64,000 bases of DNA from Betaproteobacteria bacterium (GTDB lineage: Bacteria; Pseudomonadota; Gammaproteobacteria; Burkholderiales; Casimicrobiaceae): positions 62,001 to 126,000 of the forward strand of contig JADJWJ010000011.1 of the NCBI GenBank assembly GCA_016716425.1, in the 5' to 3' direction. Within the stretch, counting starts at the first letter, position 1; each line of letters begins with the position of its first letter. A program made the translations under genes and the position numbers. Below, one piece after another: positions 8,356-17,169 of the stretch. The notes beneath the pieces were generated by a model, which was given only the letters and a program-made list of their open reading frames with translations, made no database searches and was not told the DNA's origin.

Positions 8356-10569
8356 CTACGGCGCGCCGAGCAGCAGGTAGAGCGAGAATGTGCCGCTGTT
8401 GCCGATCCCTGCGCCGAAGTACGCCGGCCCCGCGAACGTCGACGCGCCCAGGAACACCGAGCCCGAGAACAGCGTCCCGGCCGACGGCAGGCCGTCGAAG
8501 CGGTCGCGCATCGTGCCGACCTCGGCGGACGCCCCGGCGAACACGCCGGATCCCAGCAGTTCGGGCAGCGCGAAGATGCGCTGGTAGTACATGGCGCGGG
8601 CGAAGGCGTACTCGCGGCCGGCGAACTGGTTGACGCGAAACGCGGAGAGCCGCAGCGGGCCGCCCAGCGTGAACGACTCGTACGCGGGCATGTCGGAGCC
8701 GAAGTCCGTGCCGCCCGACGCGGTGAGGGACACCGTGTGCGGACCCCAGGAGTGCACGACCCGGCCCTCGGCCGCGAAGACCTGGTAGTCGACGGCGGAG
8801 CCAAGTCCCTTGGTCGCGGCGTAGAGCGTCGAGTAGGCCCCGTAGCCCTCGCGCGAGAACCACGGCTGGTCGAGCTGGTCGAGCACGAGCGCGGCGCGCA
8901 CCCCGGCGGTATCCTCGCGCACCGACGGCAGCACCGGGCTGCCCGTGTCGACCCGCGCGTCGACGCGCGTCCACTGCAGGCCGACGCGCGCCGCCCCCAT
9001 CGTGCCGAGCGTCGCCCCGAGGTCGACGCCGGCGCGCGTGCTGCCGACGAGATAGTCCGCCACGCGGTCGTCGCCGGCGTACACCCCGCGCGTCGTCCGC
9101 CCGACGGCGGCGTACGGCGTCATGAACCACACACCCGGCTCGTGCAGCGGCTGGTAGAACTCGCCGTACAAGTGCGTGTCCTGCCCGACCTGGCCTTCGA
9201 CCAGCAGCTCGCCGCCCAGATGGTTGATCCAGGTCTTGCGGTACTGGACGAGCAGGTTGAACGAGTTGTCGCCCTGGAAGTCGCTCTGCAGCCCCAGGCC
9301 GAAGCGCAGGAAGGCCGGGCCCCAGGACTTCTCGCGCGGCGAGATCACCATGGCGCGCGGTCCGGTGTCGCCGATGATCCGGTAGCTCACGCCCTCGAAG
9401 TCGCCGCGGCCGAATATGCGGCGGAGGTCGGCGCTCACCTTTTCCTCGGTCAGCGGTTCGCCCGGCTGGCTGTGGACGAGCCCGCGCAGCACCTCGGGAT
9501 TGGTGCGCTCGAGCCCTTCGAACCGGATCTCGGCGACCGTGCCCAGTTCTGCGCTCTTCGCGACCTGCCGATCGCGCAGCGCCGCGTACTCGGCCTCCGG
9601 CAGGCTGTAGCGCGCGAGCTTGGGCGCGAGCTGGCGCGTGGCCTCTTCACCGATCCGGATCGCGGCGACCGAGCGCGTGAAGCTGGCGGCCGAGATGGTG
9701 CCCAGGTCGGGTGCGATCAGCACGTCGTCGGGGCCGAGGCTCGCGAGCTGGCGCTCGACGGTGTGCTTGCCGAGGAAGTTGATGAGCTGCAGCGTGACCG
9801 ACAGCGCCGACGTGATGTCCTTGCGCTCGAGCGGCGGCGTGGAGATGTTGATGGCGATGATGACGTCGGCGCACAGCTTGCGCGCCTCGTCGATCGGCAG
9901 GTTGTTGGCGATCCCGCCGTCGACCAGCAGCCGGCCGTCGATCTCGACCGGCGCGATCGCGCCGGGCACCGACATGCTGGCGCGAATCGCCTGTGCGAGG
10001 CTGCCGTGATCGAGGACGATCGACGCGCCGTTCTCGATGTCGGTGGCCATTGCGACGAACGGGATCGGGAGTTTGTGGAAGTCCGTGATACCCGCTGCCG
10101 GCTGCGTGAGCACGCGGAAGAACGCCTCGATCGACACGCCGGCGATCAGGCCCTTGGGCAGCGCGAGCCCGCCGTCCTGGACGCCGAACTCGGGGGCGAA
10201 CAGCGTCTTGAAGTCCTCGCCCTTGCGCCGGATCGAGATCTCGGCGCGCGGCGGCTGGTCGCGGAAGATCTCGCTCCAGTTCGCCTCCAGCACGAGTTCC
10301 TGCAGCCGCGCGGGCGGCGTGCCGGCGGCGAACGTCGCGCCGACGATCGCGCCCATGCTGGTGCCGGTCACGCAGCTGATCGGGATGCGCAACTCGTCCA
10401 GCACCTTGAGCACGCCCACATGGGCGATGCCGCGCGCGCCGCCGCCCGACAGCGCGAGGCCGATGCGGGGACGCGCCGCGCCGGCCGGCGCGGGGGCGTC
10501 CGCCGCAGCCGCCGCGACACCCGCAAACGTCAGCGCCGCACCGATCAGCGCGGCCGCGGTGCGTTTCAC
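8356..10569 (-). CDS. Patatin-like phospholipase with POTRA and outer-membrane barrel (type Vd-like)
   Basis: 737-residue exported protein: signal peptide (residues ~1-23), patatin domain ~35-310, one POTRA-like repeat ~340-415, and a 16-strand-type barrel resembling BamA/TpsB from ~425 to the end. The oxyanion loop GGGARG (42-47), the nucleophile S71 in GTSMG and the dyad D217 in DGG are intact, so it should be an active lipid acyl hydrolase. This order is that of PlpD-type (type Vd) autotransporters, in which the patatin passenger reaches the surface through its own barrel. The last residue is proline rather than the usual aromatic. The upstream secreted protein gene ends 8 bp before its start and is probably co-transcribed. 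Confidence 0.93.
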   Translation of the reverse strand: MKRTAAALIGAALTFAGVAAAAADAPAPAGAARPRIGLALSGGGARGIAHVGVLKVLDELRIPISCVTGTSMGAIVGATFAAGTPPARLQELVLEANWSEIFRDQPPRAEISIRRKGEDFKTLFAPEFGVQDGGLALPKGLIAGVSIEAFFRVLTQPAAGITDFHKLPIPFVAMATDIENGASIVLDHGSLAQAIRASMSVPGAIAPVEIDGRLLVDGGIANNLPIDEARKLCADVIIAINISTPPLERKDITSALSVTLQLINFLGKHTVERQLASLGPDDVLIAPDLGTISAASFTRSVAAIRIGEEATRQLAPKLARYSLPEAEYAALRDRQVAKSAELGTVAEIRFEGLERTNPEVLRGLVHSQPGEPLTEEKVSADLRRIFGRGDFEGVSYRIIGDTGPRAMVISPREKSWGPAFLRFGLGLQSDFQGDNSFNLLVQYRKTWINHLGGELLVEGQVGQDTHLYGEFYQPLHEPGVWFMTPYAAVGRTTRGVYAGDDRVADYLVGSTRAGVDLGATLGTMGAARVGLQWTRVDARVDTGSPVLPSVREDTAGVRAALVLDQLDQPWFSREGYGAYSTLYAATKGLGSAVDYQVFAAEGRVVHSWGPHTVSLTASGGTDFGSDMPAYESFTLGGPLRLSAFRVNQFAGREYAFARAMYYQRIFALPELLGSGVFAGASAEVGTMRDRFDGLPSAGTLFSGSVFLGASTFAGPAYFGAGIGNSGTFSLYLLLGAP

Positions 10570-10576
10570 CGGGACC

Positions 10577-11101
10577 CTACTTCGGAATGTTCGCCCGCGC
10601 CCGATCCGACTGCCGCTTGAACATGTCCATCACGTCGGCGAGATGCTTCGGATCCTGCGAACCGCTCGGCCGCTTCGGGTCCGTGAGCGACGGCACCGCG
10701 AGCGTGGACACGCCGTTCGCCTCGCAGCCGACCGCCGCGCCGGTGCCGGACTTGGCTCCTGCGTCGGCGGATTCCAGGTAGATGCTGCACTTGGTGACCT
10801 TGCCCTTCTGCTGCCACGTGTACGCGACGTCGTCGTCCTTGCGATAGCCGGGCTCGAGCGACTTCATCAGCGCGAAGAAGCGCTGCAGCGCCGCCGCGTT
10901 GTACTCCGGAAAGTCCGGCCAGATGCGGGTGCCGATCAGCAGCTCGTTCTTGCCGCCGTCACGCATGAACACGTTGACGCTGACGGACGGGTCCCGGTCG
11001 GTCGGGATCCGCATCGGACCTCCGCCCTTCTTCGCCTGGGCAAACGCGAACGAGCCGCCGAAAGCCAGCGGCAGCACAAGCAACAATGCGGTCAGGCGCA
11101 C
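10577..11101 (-). CDS. Small secreted protein of unknown function
   Basis: 174 residues with a clear Sec signal peptide (MRLTALLLVLPLAFGGSFAFAQA). The mature part has two cysteines (KCSIYLES, VGCEANG) that could form a disulfide, and a charged C-terminal helix (DVMDMFKRQSDRARANI). I do not recognise a family. Its promoter-like boxes lie 80-110 bp upstream, and the patatin/barrel gene follows after 8 bp. A role in the envelope alongside that protein is a guess from position only. Confidence 0.75.
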   Translation of the reverse strand: MRLTALLLVLPLAFGGSFAFAQAKKGGGPMRIPTDRDPSVSVNVFMRDGGKNELLIGTRIWPDFPEYNAAALQRFFALMKSLEPGYRKDDDVAYTWQQKGKVTKCSIYLESADAGAKSGTGAAVGCEANGVSTLAVPSLTDPKRPSGSQDPKHLADVMDMFKRQSDRARANIPK

Positions 11102-11181
11102 CTTGGTATCCTCCTCGAAGTCGTGATCGCGCCCGTCGATTCGCAGTTTCGGCTGCGGTGCGGCCGGCGCGCAAAGTGCGC

Positions 11182-11211
11182 ACTATAGGGCGAACCGGCG
11201 GTTGCCGGCAA
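11182..11211 (-). promoter_or_regulatory. Putative sigma-70 promoter
   Basis: Minus-strand TTGCCG (11211-11206), an 18-bp spacer and TATAGT (11187-11182) lie 81 bp before the small secreted protein gene. This is the best -10 match in the 251-bp gap and would serve that gene and the patatin gene. Confidence 0.5.
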
Positions 11212-11310
11212 TCGGCGGGCTGGGCCGCCGATCCGAACCCATGCGTGACGGACAGCCCGCTCCGGAACGGCGTTGGCCGCGTCGGCACGCTCCTCGTTCG
11301 CGCAACGCAA

Positions 11311-11333
11311 GAGGGCGGCCCAGGGCCGCCCTC
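11311..11333 (-). terminator. Hairpin terminator after the heme-binding protein gene
   Basis: A perfect 11-bp inverted repeat GAGGGCGGCCC / GGGCCGCCCTC with a single A in the loop lies 20 bp past the stop codon at 11353. The following minus-strand sequence TTGCGTTGCG is only weakly T-rich, so it may be a strong hairpin acting as an imperfect intrinsic terminator. Confidence 0.6.
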
Positions 11334-11352
11334 CGTTCCCGTTACACCCGAG

Positions 11353-12390
11353 CTACTTTGCGAACGTCAGGTACAGCGGGTTGAAGTGGACCGCGTGCCG
11401 GACCTGGGCGTTATCGAACGCCGCGAAGCCGAACGGGTACTTCGCGTCGAGATCGCTGAACTGGACGTCGAGCTTGCTGCCGGTGACGAGCTTGCGGCTC
11501 AGCACCGAGGTCAGCACGCCGTTGCCCCATTTGGTGGCGACCTTGATGTCCGCCCGGTCGTCCTTCAGCGGATGGATGAAGAACGACGCCACTTCGTCGC
11601 CTGCCTTGAATTTCGTGTCGTCGAAGGTGATCTCCTGACCCTTCACGATGTAGTACGACCCGCCGGCGTTGGCCGCCTTGCCATCCTTGTTCATGAAGGC
11701 CGGCTTGCCGCCGACCAGTTGCATGTTGCTGTACTCGGGACCGCCCGGATCGCTCTTGCGGCCGGCGTTGGGGCTCGCCTTGGCGTCGTAGCGGGTGTGA
11801 TCCGTGTACTGGTCGTCCACGTTGCCGAGCGGCGCGGTGCGGCTGCCCTTCATGTGCCACATGTCGGAAATCTCGCCTTCGCTCGCCGTGTACTTGTTTC
11901 CGTAGGGCTTGCCCTCGCCGGTGTGGCACATCGCGCCGCAACCCAACTGGTCGAAGCCTTTGACCGAGTTGTTGATCGGCCACAGGAACGCCCACTTGTC
12001 CTCGTAATAGACGTTGTCGTCGCCGCCCTTGTTGGCGGGGTCGGCGAGCTTCTTCCACGAGCCGTCGGCCTGCTTCTGGAATGGACCGCGCTGCTGCGAG
12101 TCCGTCGGGTCGGCGTACTGGATCAGCATGTAGAGCATGTCGCCGGAGTAGAGGGCCTTCAGCGTGGCGGTGGTGCTGCCCTTGCCGCCGAAGTTGGCAC
12201 CGCCGGACAGGCTGATCGAGATCGGCTTGGCGTTCGTCCAGGCCGCGTCGGTCGCGCCTGCGGTTAGGCTGGGAGGTGTGGCGACCTTGGCGGCGACGAG
12301 CGTATTCGTTGCCGTTCCCTGGGCGGACGCGAAGCTGGCCACGGCGAGTGCCGCCAGGGCGAACGCCGTGGCGGAGAGTCGATGGTTCAT
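11353..12390 (-). CDS. Ethylbenzene-dehydrogenase-related heme-binding protein with CX3CH motif
   Basis: 345-residue exported protein (signal peptide MNHRLSATAFALAALAVASFASA) resembling the EB_dh family. That family's best-known member is the b-heme gamma subunit of ethylbenzene dehydrogenase and related DMSO-reductase-type enzymes. Features are an N-terminal beta-sandwich start (VAAKVATPPSLTAGATDAAW), a single Cys pair in GCGAMCHTGEGKPYGNKY, and aromatic/His blocks MWHMKG and FFIHPLKDD. The Cys pair is CX3CH, not the usual CXXCH of c-type heme, so covalent heme attachment is uncertain. No molybdenum or iron-sulfur partner subunits lie nearby, so it may be a stand-alone periplasmic electron carrier or a response protein. 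A divergent PadR gene lies beyond its start. Confidence 0.85.
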   Translation of the reverse strand: MNHRLSATAFALAALAVASFASAQGTATNTLVAAKVATPPSLTAGATDAAWTNAKPISISLSGGANFGGKGSTTATLKALYSGDMLYMLIQYADPTDSQQRGPFQKQADGSWKKLADPANKGGDDNVYYEDKWAFLWPINNSVKGFDQLGCGAMCHTGEGKPYGNKYTASEGEISDMWHMKGSRTAPLGNVDDQYTDHTRYDAKASPNAGRKSDPGGPEYSNMQLVGGKPAFMNKDGKAANAGGSYYIVKGQEITFDDTKFKAGDEVASFFIHPLKDDRADIKVATKWGNGVLTSVLSRKLVTGSKLDVQFSDLDAKYPFGFAAFDNAQVRHAVHFNPLYLTFAK

Positions 12391-12638
12391 GGTGGAGGCC
12401 CTTTCAGGATTCACGGGAGGCGCAACGCCAGGGCACCCGTCGCCCGCCATGCTGCGTCGTGGCGAAGTGCAGCGACCCGGGAACTTGGTTCCTTGACGCG
12501 CCTCAATCGTGCCGGCGTTCCGCTGGCCCAGAATCGCCAGGTCGGCTGCCGGTCCGCAGTTGCGCGAACGGGCTTTCGGATGCGATGGCGCGGATCATCG
12601 CACCGCATCCGCGCCGCTTCCTTGCGCGAAGTCAACAG

Positions 12639-12653
12639 TATCGAAGTTCGATA
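12639..12653. promoter_or_regulatory. Perfect palindrome at the PadR ribosome-binding site
   Basis: TATCGAAGTTCGATA has 7-bp perfect arms around one base and ends 3 bp before the padR-type start codon, covering the ribosome-binding position. A related TCGATATCG follows inside the first codons (about 12661-12669). PadR-family repressors usually bind palindromes in their own control region, so this is a likely autoregulatory operator; that use is inferred. Confidence 0.6.
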
Positions 12654-12656
12654 ACG

Positions 12657-13013
12657 ATGGTCGATATCGTCCGCGACGCACTGCTCGCCTTCGCGCGCCT
12701 CCACGTGCTGCATCACGCGGCGGCGGAGCCGATTTTCGGTCTCGGCATGATGAAGGAGCTGCGCCGGCACGGTTACGTGATCGGACCCGGGACGCTCTAT
12801 CCGCTCCTGCACCGACTCGAGGCGGACGGGCTGCTCGTTTCGCGCACCGAGGTCGTCGGCGGCAAGACCAGGACGTACTACGAGAGCACCGCGAAGGGGC
12901 GCAAGGCATTGCGCTCAATCGGACCCAAAATCGCCGAACTCGCCGACGAGCTGTTGTCCTCGCCGCACGCCGGTGCGACGCATCCGCCGAGGAAGCGAAA
13001 GCGTTCGGGTTGA
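12657..13013 (+). CDS. PadR family transcriptional regulator
   Basis: 118-residue winged-helix repressor of the small PadR class, starting MVDIVRDALLAFARLHVLHH. The core FGLGMMKELRRHGYVIGPGTLYPLLHRLEADGLLVSRTE is the family HTH and wing, and the end is a basic tail (HPPRKRKRSG). ATG at 12657 is chosen because it follows the TATCGAAGTTCGATA palindrome and gives the family N-terminus. No Shine-Dalgarno is visible, since the palindrome takes its place. The divergent neighbour is the heme-binding protein gene, a candidate target. Confidence 0.9.
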   Translation: MVDIVRDALLAFARLHVLHHAAAEPIFGLGMMKELRRHGYVIGPGTLYPLLHRLEADGLLVSRTEVVGGKTRTYYESTAKGRKALRSIGPKIAELADELLSSPHAGATHPPRKRKRSG

Positions 13014-13062
13014 CGTCGCTGCGTACGGCGACCCCTCCCGCCCGTTCCGCGCGACCGCGACC

Positions 13063-16000
13063 CTAACGCTGCGGCTGCCAGCGCAGGTCGAGCGTGGCGG
13101 GCGTCGCGGGATTCGGCGGTTCCGGGTACACGTGCATTGGCCCCGGGGTGTGGCCGTGCGCCCAGAAGCGCGCCACGCGGCGCGCCTCGGCCTCGTTGGC
13201 GTTGACCGGGAAGGTGTCGTAGTTGCGGCCGCCCGGGTGCACGACGTGGTACGTGCAGCCGCCCAGCGCGCGCTGCGCCCACGTGTCGACCAGGTCGAAC
13301 GTGAGCGGCGCCTGCACGCCGATCGTCGGGTGCAGCGCCGACGGCGGGCTCCATGCGCGGTAGCGCACACCGGCGACGAACTCGCCGGGCACGCCGGTCG
13401 GCGTCAGCGGCAGCAGGCGGCCGTTGCAGGTGACCGCGTGCCGGCCGGCGGTCATGCCGGTGACCTTCGCCTGCATGCGCTCGACCGACGAGTCGACGTA
13501 GCGCGCGGTGCCGGTGCCGCTCACCTCCTCGCCCAGCACGTGCCACGGCTCGATCGCCTGCCGCAGCTCGACGGTGACGCCGTCGCAGGTGACGCTGCCG
13601 TAGCGCGGGAAGCGGAACTCGACGAACGGCTCGAACCACGCCGACTCGAACGCAAAGCCGGCGCGCGCGAGGTCGTGCGCGACGTCGCGGATGTCGGCGG
13701 CGACGAAGTGCGGCAGCAGCCAGCGATCGTGCAGCGCGGTGCCCCAGCGGACGAGCTCGCCCGCGTAGGGCTCGCGCCAGAAGCGCGCGACCTGCGCGCG
13801 CAGCAGCAGCATCTGCACGGCGCTCATCCGCCAGTGCGGCGGCATTTCGAACGCGCGGAACTCGAGCAGCCCGAGCCGGCCCGTCGGGCCGTCCGGCGAG
13901 TAGAGCTTGTCGACCGAGAACTCGGCGCGGTGCGTGTTGCCGGTCAGGTCGGTCAGCAAATGCCGCAGCAGGCGATCGACGAGCCACGGCTGCGGCGACT
14001 CGCTGCCGGCCGCGTGCTTGCGCGCCATCTGCTGGAACGCGATCGACAATTCGTAGAGTCGGTCGTCGCGCGCCTCGTCGACGCGCGGCGCCTGGCTGGT
14101 CGGCCCGATGAACGTGCCCGAGAACAGGTACGACAGCGACGGGTGGTTCTGCCAGTACGTAATGAGACTGCGCAGCAGGTCCGGCCGGCGCAGGAGCGGG
14201 CTGTCCGCCGGTGTGGCGCCGCCCAGCGTGACGTGATTGCCGCCGCCGGTGCCGGTGTGGCGGCCGTCGAGCATGAACTTCTCGGTGGCCAGCCGCGCCT
14301 GCCGTGCCTCTTCATAGAGCGTTTCCGTCGTCGCGATCAGGTCGCGCCACGATGCCGCCGGATGCACGTTGACCTCGATCACGCCCGGGTCCGGCGTCAC
14401 CATCAGCACGCGCACGCGCGGGTCGCGCGGCGGCGTGTAGCCCTCGAGCACGACCGGAACCCCGAGACCGGCGGCCGTCGCCTCGATCGCGACGACCAGC
14501 GCGACGTACGCCTCGAGCCGCTCGCACGGTGGCATGAAGAGGTGCAGGTGCCCGCCGCGGACCTCGAGCGTCAATGCGGTCTTGACGACTTCGCGCGGTG
14601 TGGCCCCACGCACCTTGGCGCCCGCCGCGCGCGCCGCGCCCGGCGCCGGCAGCGCGCCGCGCGGTGCGAACGGATCGACGCCGAACTGGGGCTCGACATC
14701 CTCGGGCAGCACCTCGGGCAGCGACGCCAATGGCAGCCGCAGCCCGAGCGGCGAATCGCCCGGCAGCAGGAACAGGTGGCCGCGTTTCAGCGGCCACGGG
14801 CTCGAGTGCCACGTGAGCGCGCCGGCGTCATCGTGGACCGCCCGCAGCGGCAGCACGAGCCCGGCCGGCCGGTCGAGCCCGACGGCCAGCAGTCGCGCAA
14901 GGCGCGCACGCTCGTCGGGCTGCGCGAGGTCCGCCTGCAGCGGGTCCACGTTCGCCGGCAGCGCCGCCTCGTCGCGCAGCAGCTTCGCGACGTCCTCGTA
15001 CGCCGTGATCACCAGTGACTCCGGCAGTCCGAGCGCCGCCGCGAGGCGGGCGGCGAACGTGCGCGCGTCGGCCAGCGCGGCAGTTCCGGGCTTCGCGGTG
15101 TCGGCGAAGAGCGCGTCGTCGCGCCACAGCGGCTGCCCGTCGGGCCGCCAGAACACGGACAGCGCCCAGCGCGGCAGCGGCTCGCCGGGATACCACTTGC
15201 CCTGCCCGCGATGGACGAGGCCGCCGGGTGCGAAACGCCGGCGCAGGCGGACGAGCAGTGCTTCCGCCAGCGCGAGCTTCGCCGGCGACAGCGCGGCGTA
15301 GTTCCACTCGGGACCGTCCATGTCGTCGACCGACACGAACGTAGGCTCCCCGCCCTGCGTCAGCCGGACGTCGTGCGCAGCAAGCTCGCGGTCAACGGCC
15401 TCGCCCAGCGCGTCGATCGCCTGCCACTGCGCGTCGGTGTAGGGCTTCGTGACGCGCGGGTCCTCGTGCACGCGCGTCACGCTCATCGTGAAGTCGAAGT
15501 CGACGTCGCAGACGTCGGTGTAGCCGATGACCGGCGCGGCGTTGCCCGGATCGGCCGTGCACGCGAGCGGGAGGTGGCCCTCGCCCGCCAGCAGGCCCGA
15601 CGTCGGATCGAGGCCGACCCAGCCGGCGCCGGGCAGGTACGCCTCGGCCCATGCGTGCAGGTCGGTGAAGTCGTGGTCGGTGCCGGACGGGCCGTCGAGC
15701 GCCTTCATGTCGGCGACGAGCTGGATCAGGTAGCCGGACGCGAAGCGCGCGGCGATGCCCAGGTGGCGCAGGATCTGCACGAGCAGCCAGCCGGAGTCGC
15801 GGCAGGAGCCGCTCGCGTGCTCCAGCGTGTGCTCGGGCGTCTGCACGCCCGGCTCCATCCGCACGAGGTAGCGGATTTGCGCCTGCAGCAGCTGGTTCAG
15901 CCGCACCAGCAGCAGCACCGTGTTCTCGTCCGGCGCGATCGTCGCGCGAAAGTCGGCGAGCCACGCGGCCAGGTGCGGCCCCGGCGGCGCGGTCTCGAGG

Positions 16001-16350
16001 AAGGGGATCAGCTCCTTCGCGAGCTCGGGCCGGTACGCGAACGGATATTTCTCGGCGTACTCCTCGACGAAGAAGTCGAACGGATTGACGACCGTCAGGT
16101 CGGCCGTGAGGTCGACCTCGATCGTCAGGTGGTCGGCGCGCTCGGGGAAGACGAGCCGCGCGACCCAGTTGCCGTACGGGTCCTGCTGCCAGTTGAGGAA
16201 GTGCGGCTGGGGGGAGACGTTGAGCGAGTACCCGAGCACCGGCGTGCGGCAATGCGGCGCCGGGCGCAGCCGGATTTCGTGCGGTCCCAGGCTGACGTGG
16301 CGGTCGAAGCGATACGTGGTGCGGTGCGACAGCGCAACGCGGATGGCCAT
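13063..16350 (-). CDS. Transglutaminase-like / DUF2126 giant protein
   Basis: 1095 residues: N-terminal bacterial transglutaminase region (~1-290) and a long DUF2126 region (~320-1095). The Cys-His-Asp triad of the papain-like fold is present: C183 in GSCRDSG, H232 in DLHAWAEAY and D248 in GLDPT. Such proteins are thought to form or cut isopeptide or amide bonds on a peptide made by the neighbouring ATP-grasp and alpha-E proteins. It is the last gene of the four-gene operon, 15 bp after the Anbu gene. Many genomes keep a separate small transglutaminase as well; none is seen here. Confidence 0.93.
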   Translation of the reverse strand: MAIRVALSHRTTYRFDRHVSLGPHEIRLRPAPHCRTPVLGYSLNVSPQPHFLNWQQDPYGNWVARLVFPERADHLTIEVDLTADLTVVNPFDFFVEEYAEKYPFAYRPELAKELIPFLETAPPGPHLAAWLADFRATIAPDENTVLLLVRLNQLLQAQIRYLVRMEPGVQTPEHTLEHASGSCRDSGWLLVQILRHLGIAARFASGYLIQLVADMKALDGPSGTDHDFTDLHAWAEAYLPGAGWVGLDPTSGLLAGEGHLPLACTADPGNAAPVIGYTDVCDVDFDFTMSVTRVHEDPRVTKPYTDAQWQAIDALGEAVDRELAAHDVRLTQGGEPTFVSVDDMDGPEWNYAALSPAKLALAEALLVRLRRRFAPGGLVHRGQGKWYPGEPLPRWALSVFWRPDGQPLWRDDALFADTAKPGTAALADARTFAARLAAALGLPESLVITAYEDVAKLLRDEAALPANVDPLQADLAQPDERARLARLLAVGLDRPAGLVLPLRAVHDDAGALTWHSSPWPLKRGHLFLLPGDSPLGLRLPLASLPEVLPEDVEPQFGVDPFAPRGALPAPGAARAAGAKVRGATPREVVKTALTLEVRGGHLHLFMPPCERLEAYVALVVAIEATAAGLGVPVVLEGYTPPRDPRVRVLMVTPDPGVIEVNVHPAASWRDLIATTETLYEEARQARLATEKFMLDGRHTGTGGGNHVTLGGATPADSPLLRRPDLLRSLITYWQNHPSLSYLFSGTFIGPTSQAPRVDEARDDRLYELSIAFQQMARKHAAGSESPQPWLVDRLLRHLLTDLTGNTHRAEFSVDKLYSPDGPTGRLGLLEFRAFEMPPHWRMSAVQMLLLRAQVARFWREPYAGELVRWGTALHDRWLLPHFVAADIRDVAHDLARAGFAFESAWFEPFVEFRFPRYGSVTCDGVTVELRQAIEPWHVLGEEVSGTGTARYVDSSVERMQAKVTGMTAGRHAVTCNGRLLPLTPTGVPGEFVAGVRYRAWSPPSALHPTIGVQAPLTFDLVDTWAQRALGGCTYHVVHPGGRNYDTFPVNANEAEARRVARFWAHGHTPGPMHVYPEPPNPATPATLDLRWQPQR

Positions 16351-16365
16351 CGGCGCGGCGGCCCG

Positions 16366-17097
16366 TCAGGTCCAGTCGGGGTCGGGCAGCTGCGCGAACA
16401 CCCGGCGCAGGCCCTCGCCCCACTGCGTGTGGACCATCTGGAAGTACGGATCCGTCTCCTCGATGCGCCGCGACAGCTTGATCCGCAGCGTGTCCGTCTC
16501 GTAGACCAGCAGGTCGATCGGCAGCCCGACCGAGATGTTCGACCGCATCGTCGAGTCGAACGACACCATCGTGCACTTGGTCGCGTCGACGAGGCTCGTG
16601 GTCCGCTTGATCACGCGGTCGATGATCGGCTTGCCGTACTTGGTCTCGCCGATCTGGAAGTAGCAGGTGTCGGGCGTGGCCTCGATGAAGTTGCCCTCGC
16701 CGTAGACGTTGAACAGCCGCGGCGGCTCGCCGCGGATCTGCCCGCCGATCAGGAAGTTGGCCGACGCGTCGACGTTGTTCTGCATCAGGTACGGCCCGTC
16801 GCGCGACTTGACGTCGCGCAGCGAGTCGCCGAGCAGCCGCGCGACGTCGAACATCGACTGCGCGTTGCCGAGGTGGAGCTCGCTGTCGCCGCCGCGCGCC
16901 TTCTGGTCGAGGATCGACAGCGCGTTCTGCGTGAGCGACAGGTTGCCCGACGACAGCGTCACGATGACGCGCTCGCCTTCCTGCGCGAACACCTTCATCT
17001 TCGAGAAGCGGCCGATCTGGTCGACGCCGGCGTTCGTGCGGGAATCCGACGCGAAGATGATGCCCGCGTCGAGCGACATGGCAACGCAGTAGGTCAT
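16366..17097 (-). CDS. Anbu-type proteasome-like peptidase
   Basis: 243-residue member of the Anbu (ancestral beta subunit) branch of the Ntn-hydrolase proteasome/HslV fold. The start MTYCVAM gives Thr2, the nucleophile exposed after Met removal, followed by FASDSRTNAG with the Asp at the HslV D17 position and lysines in SKMKVF near residues 33-35. An upstream in-frame Met at 17142 would bury the Thr, so 17097 is clearly the start. Anbu forms open or ring-like oligomers; its substrate is unknown. Downstream of alpha-E and ATP-grasp and upstream of the transglutaminase gene, the classic Anbu neighbourhood. Confidence 0.93.
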   Translation of the reverse strand: MTYCVAMSLDAGIIFASDSRTNAGVDQIGRFSKMKVFAQEGERVIVTLSSGNLSLTQNALSILDQKARGGDSELHLGNAQSMFDVARLLGDSLRDVKSRDGPYLMQNNVDASANFLIGGQIRGEPPRLFNVYGEGNFIEATPDTCYFQIGETKYGKPIIDRVIKRTTSLVDATKCTMVSFDSTMRSNISVGLPIDLLVYETDTLRIKLSRRIEETDPYFQMVHTQWGEGLRRVFAQLPDPDWT

Positions 17098-17169
17098 GGA
17101 GGGGACGTGGCAGGCCGGCTGCGTGCGCGGCGGGTCCGGCATTCTACCGGATCGGGTCCGCGTCCGCGG

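Noticed and set aside
17098..17142. Upstream Met as start of the Anbu peptidase
   Set aside because: It would place 15 residues before MTYC and hide the catalytic Thr; family members begin with Met-Thr.
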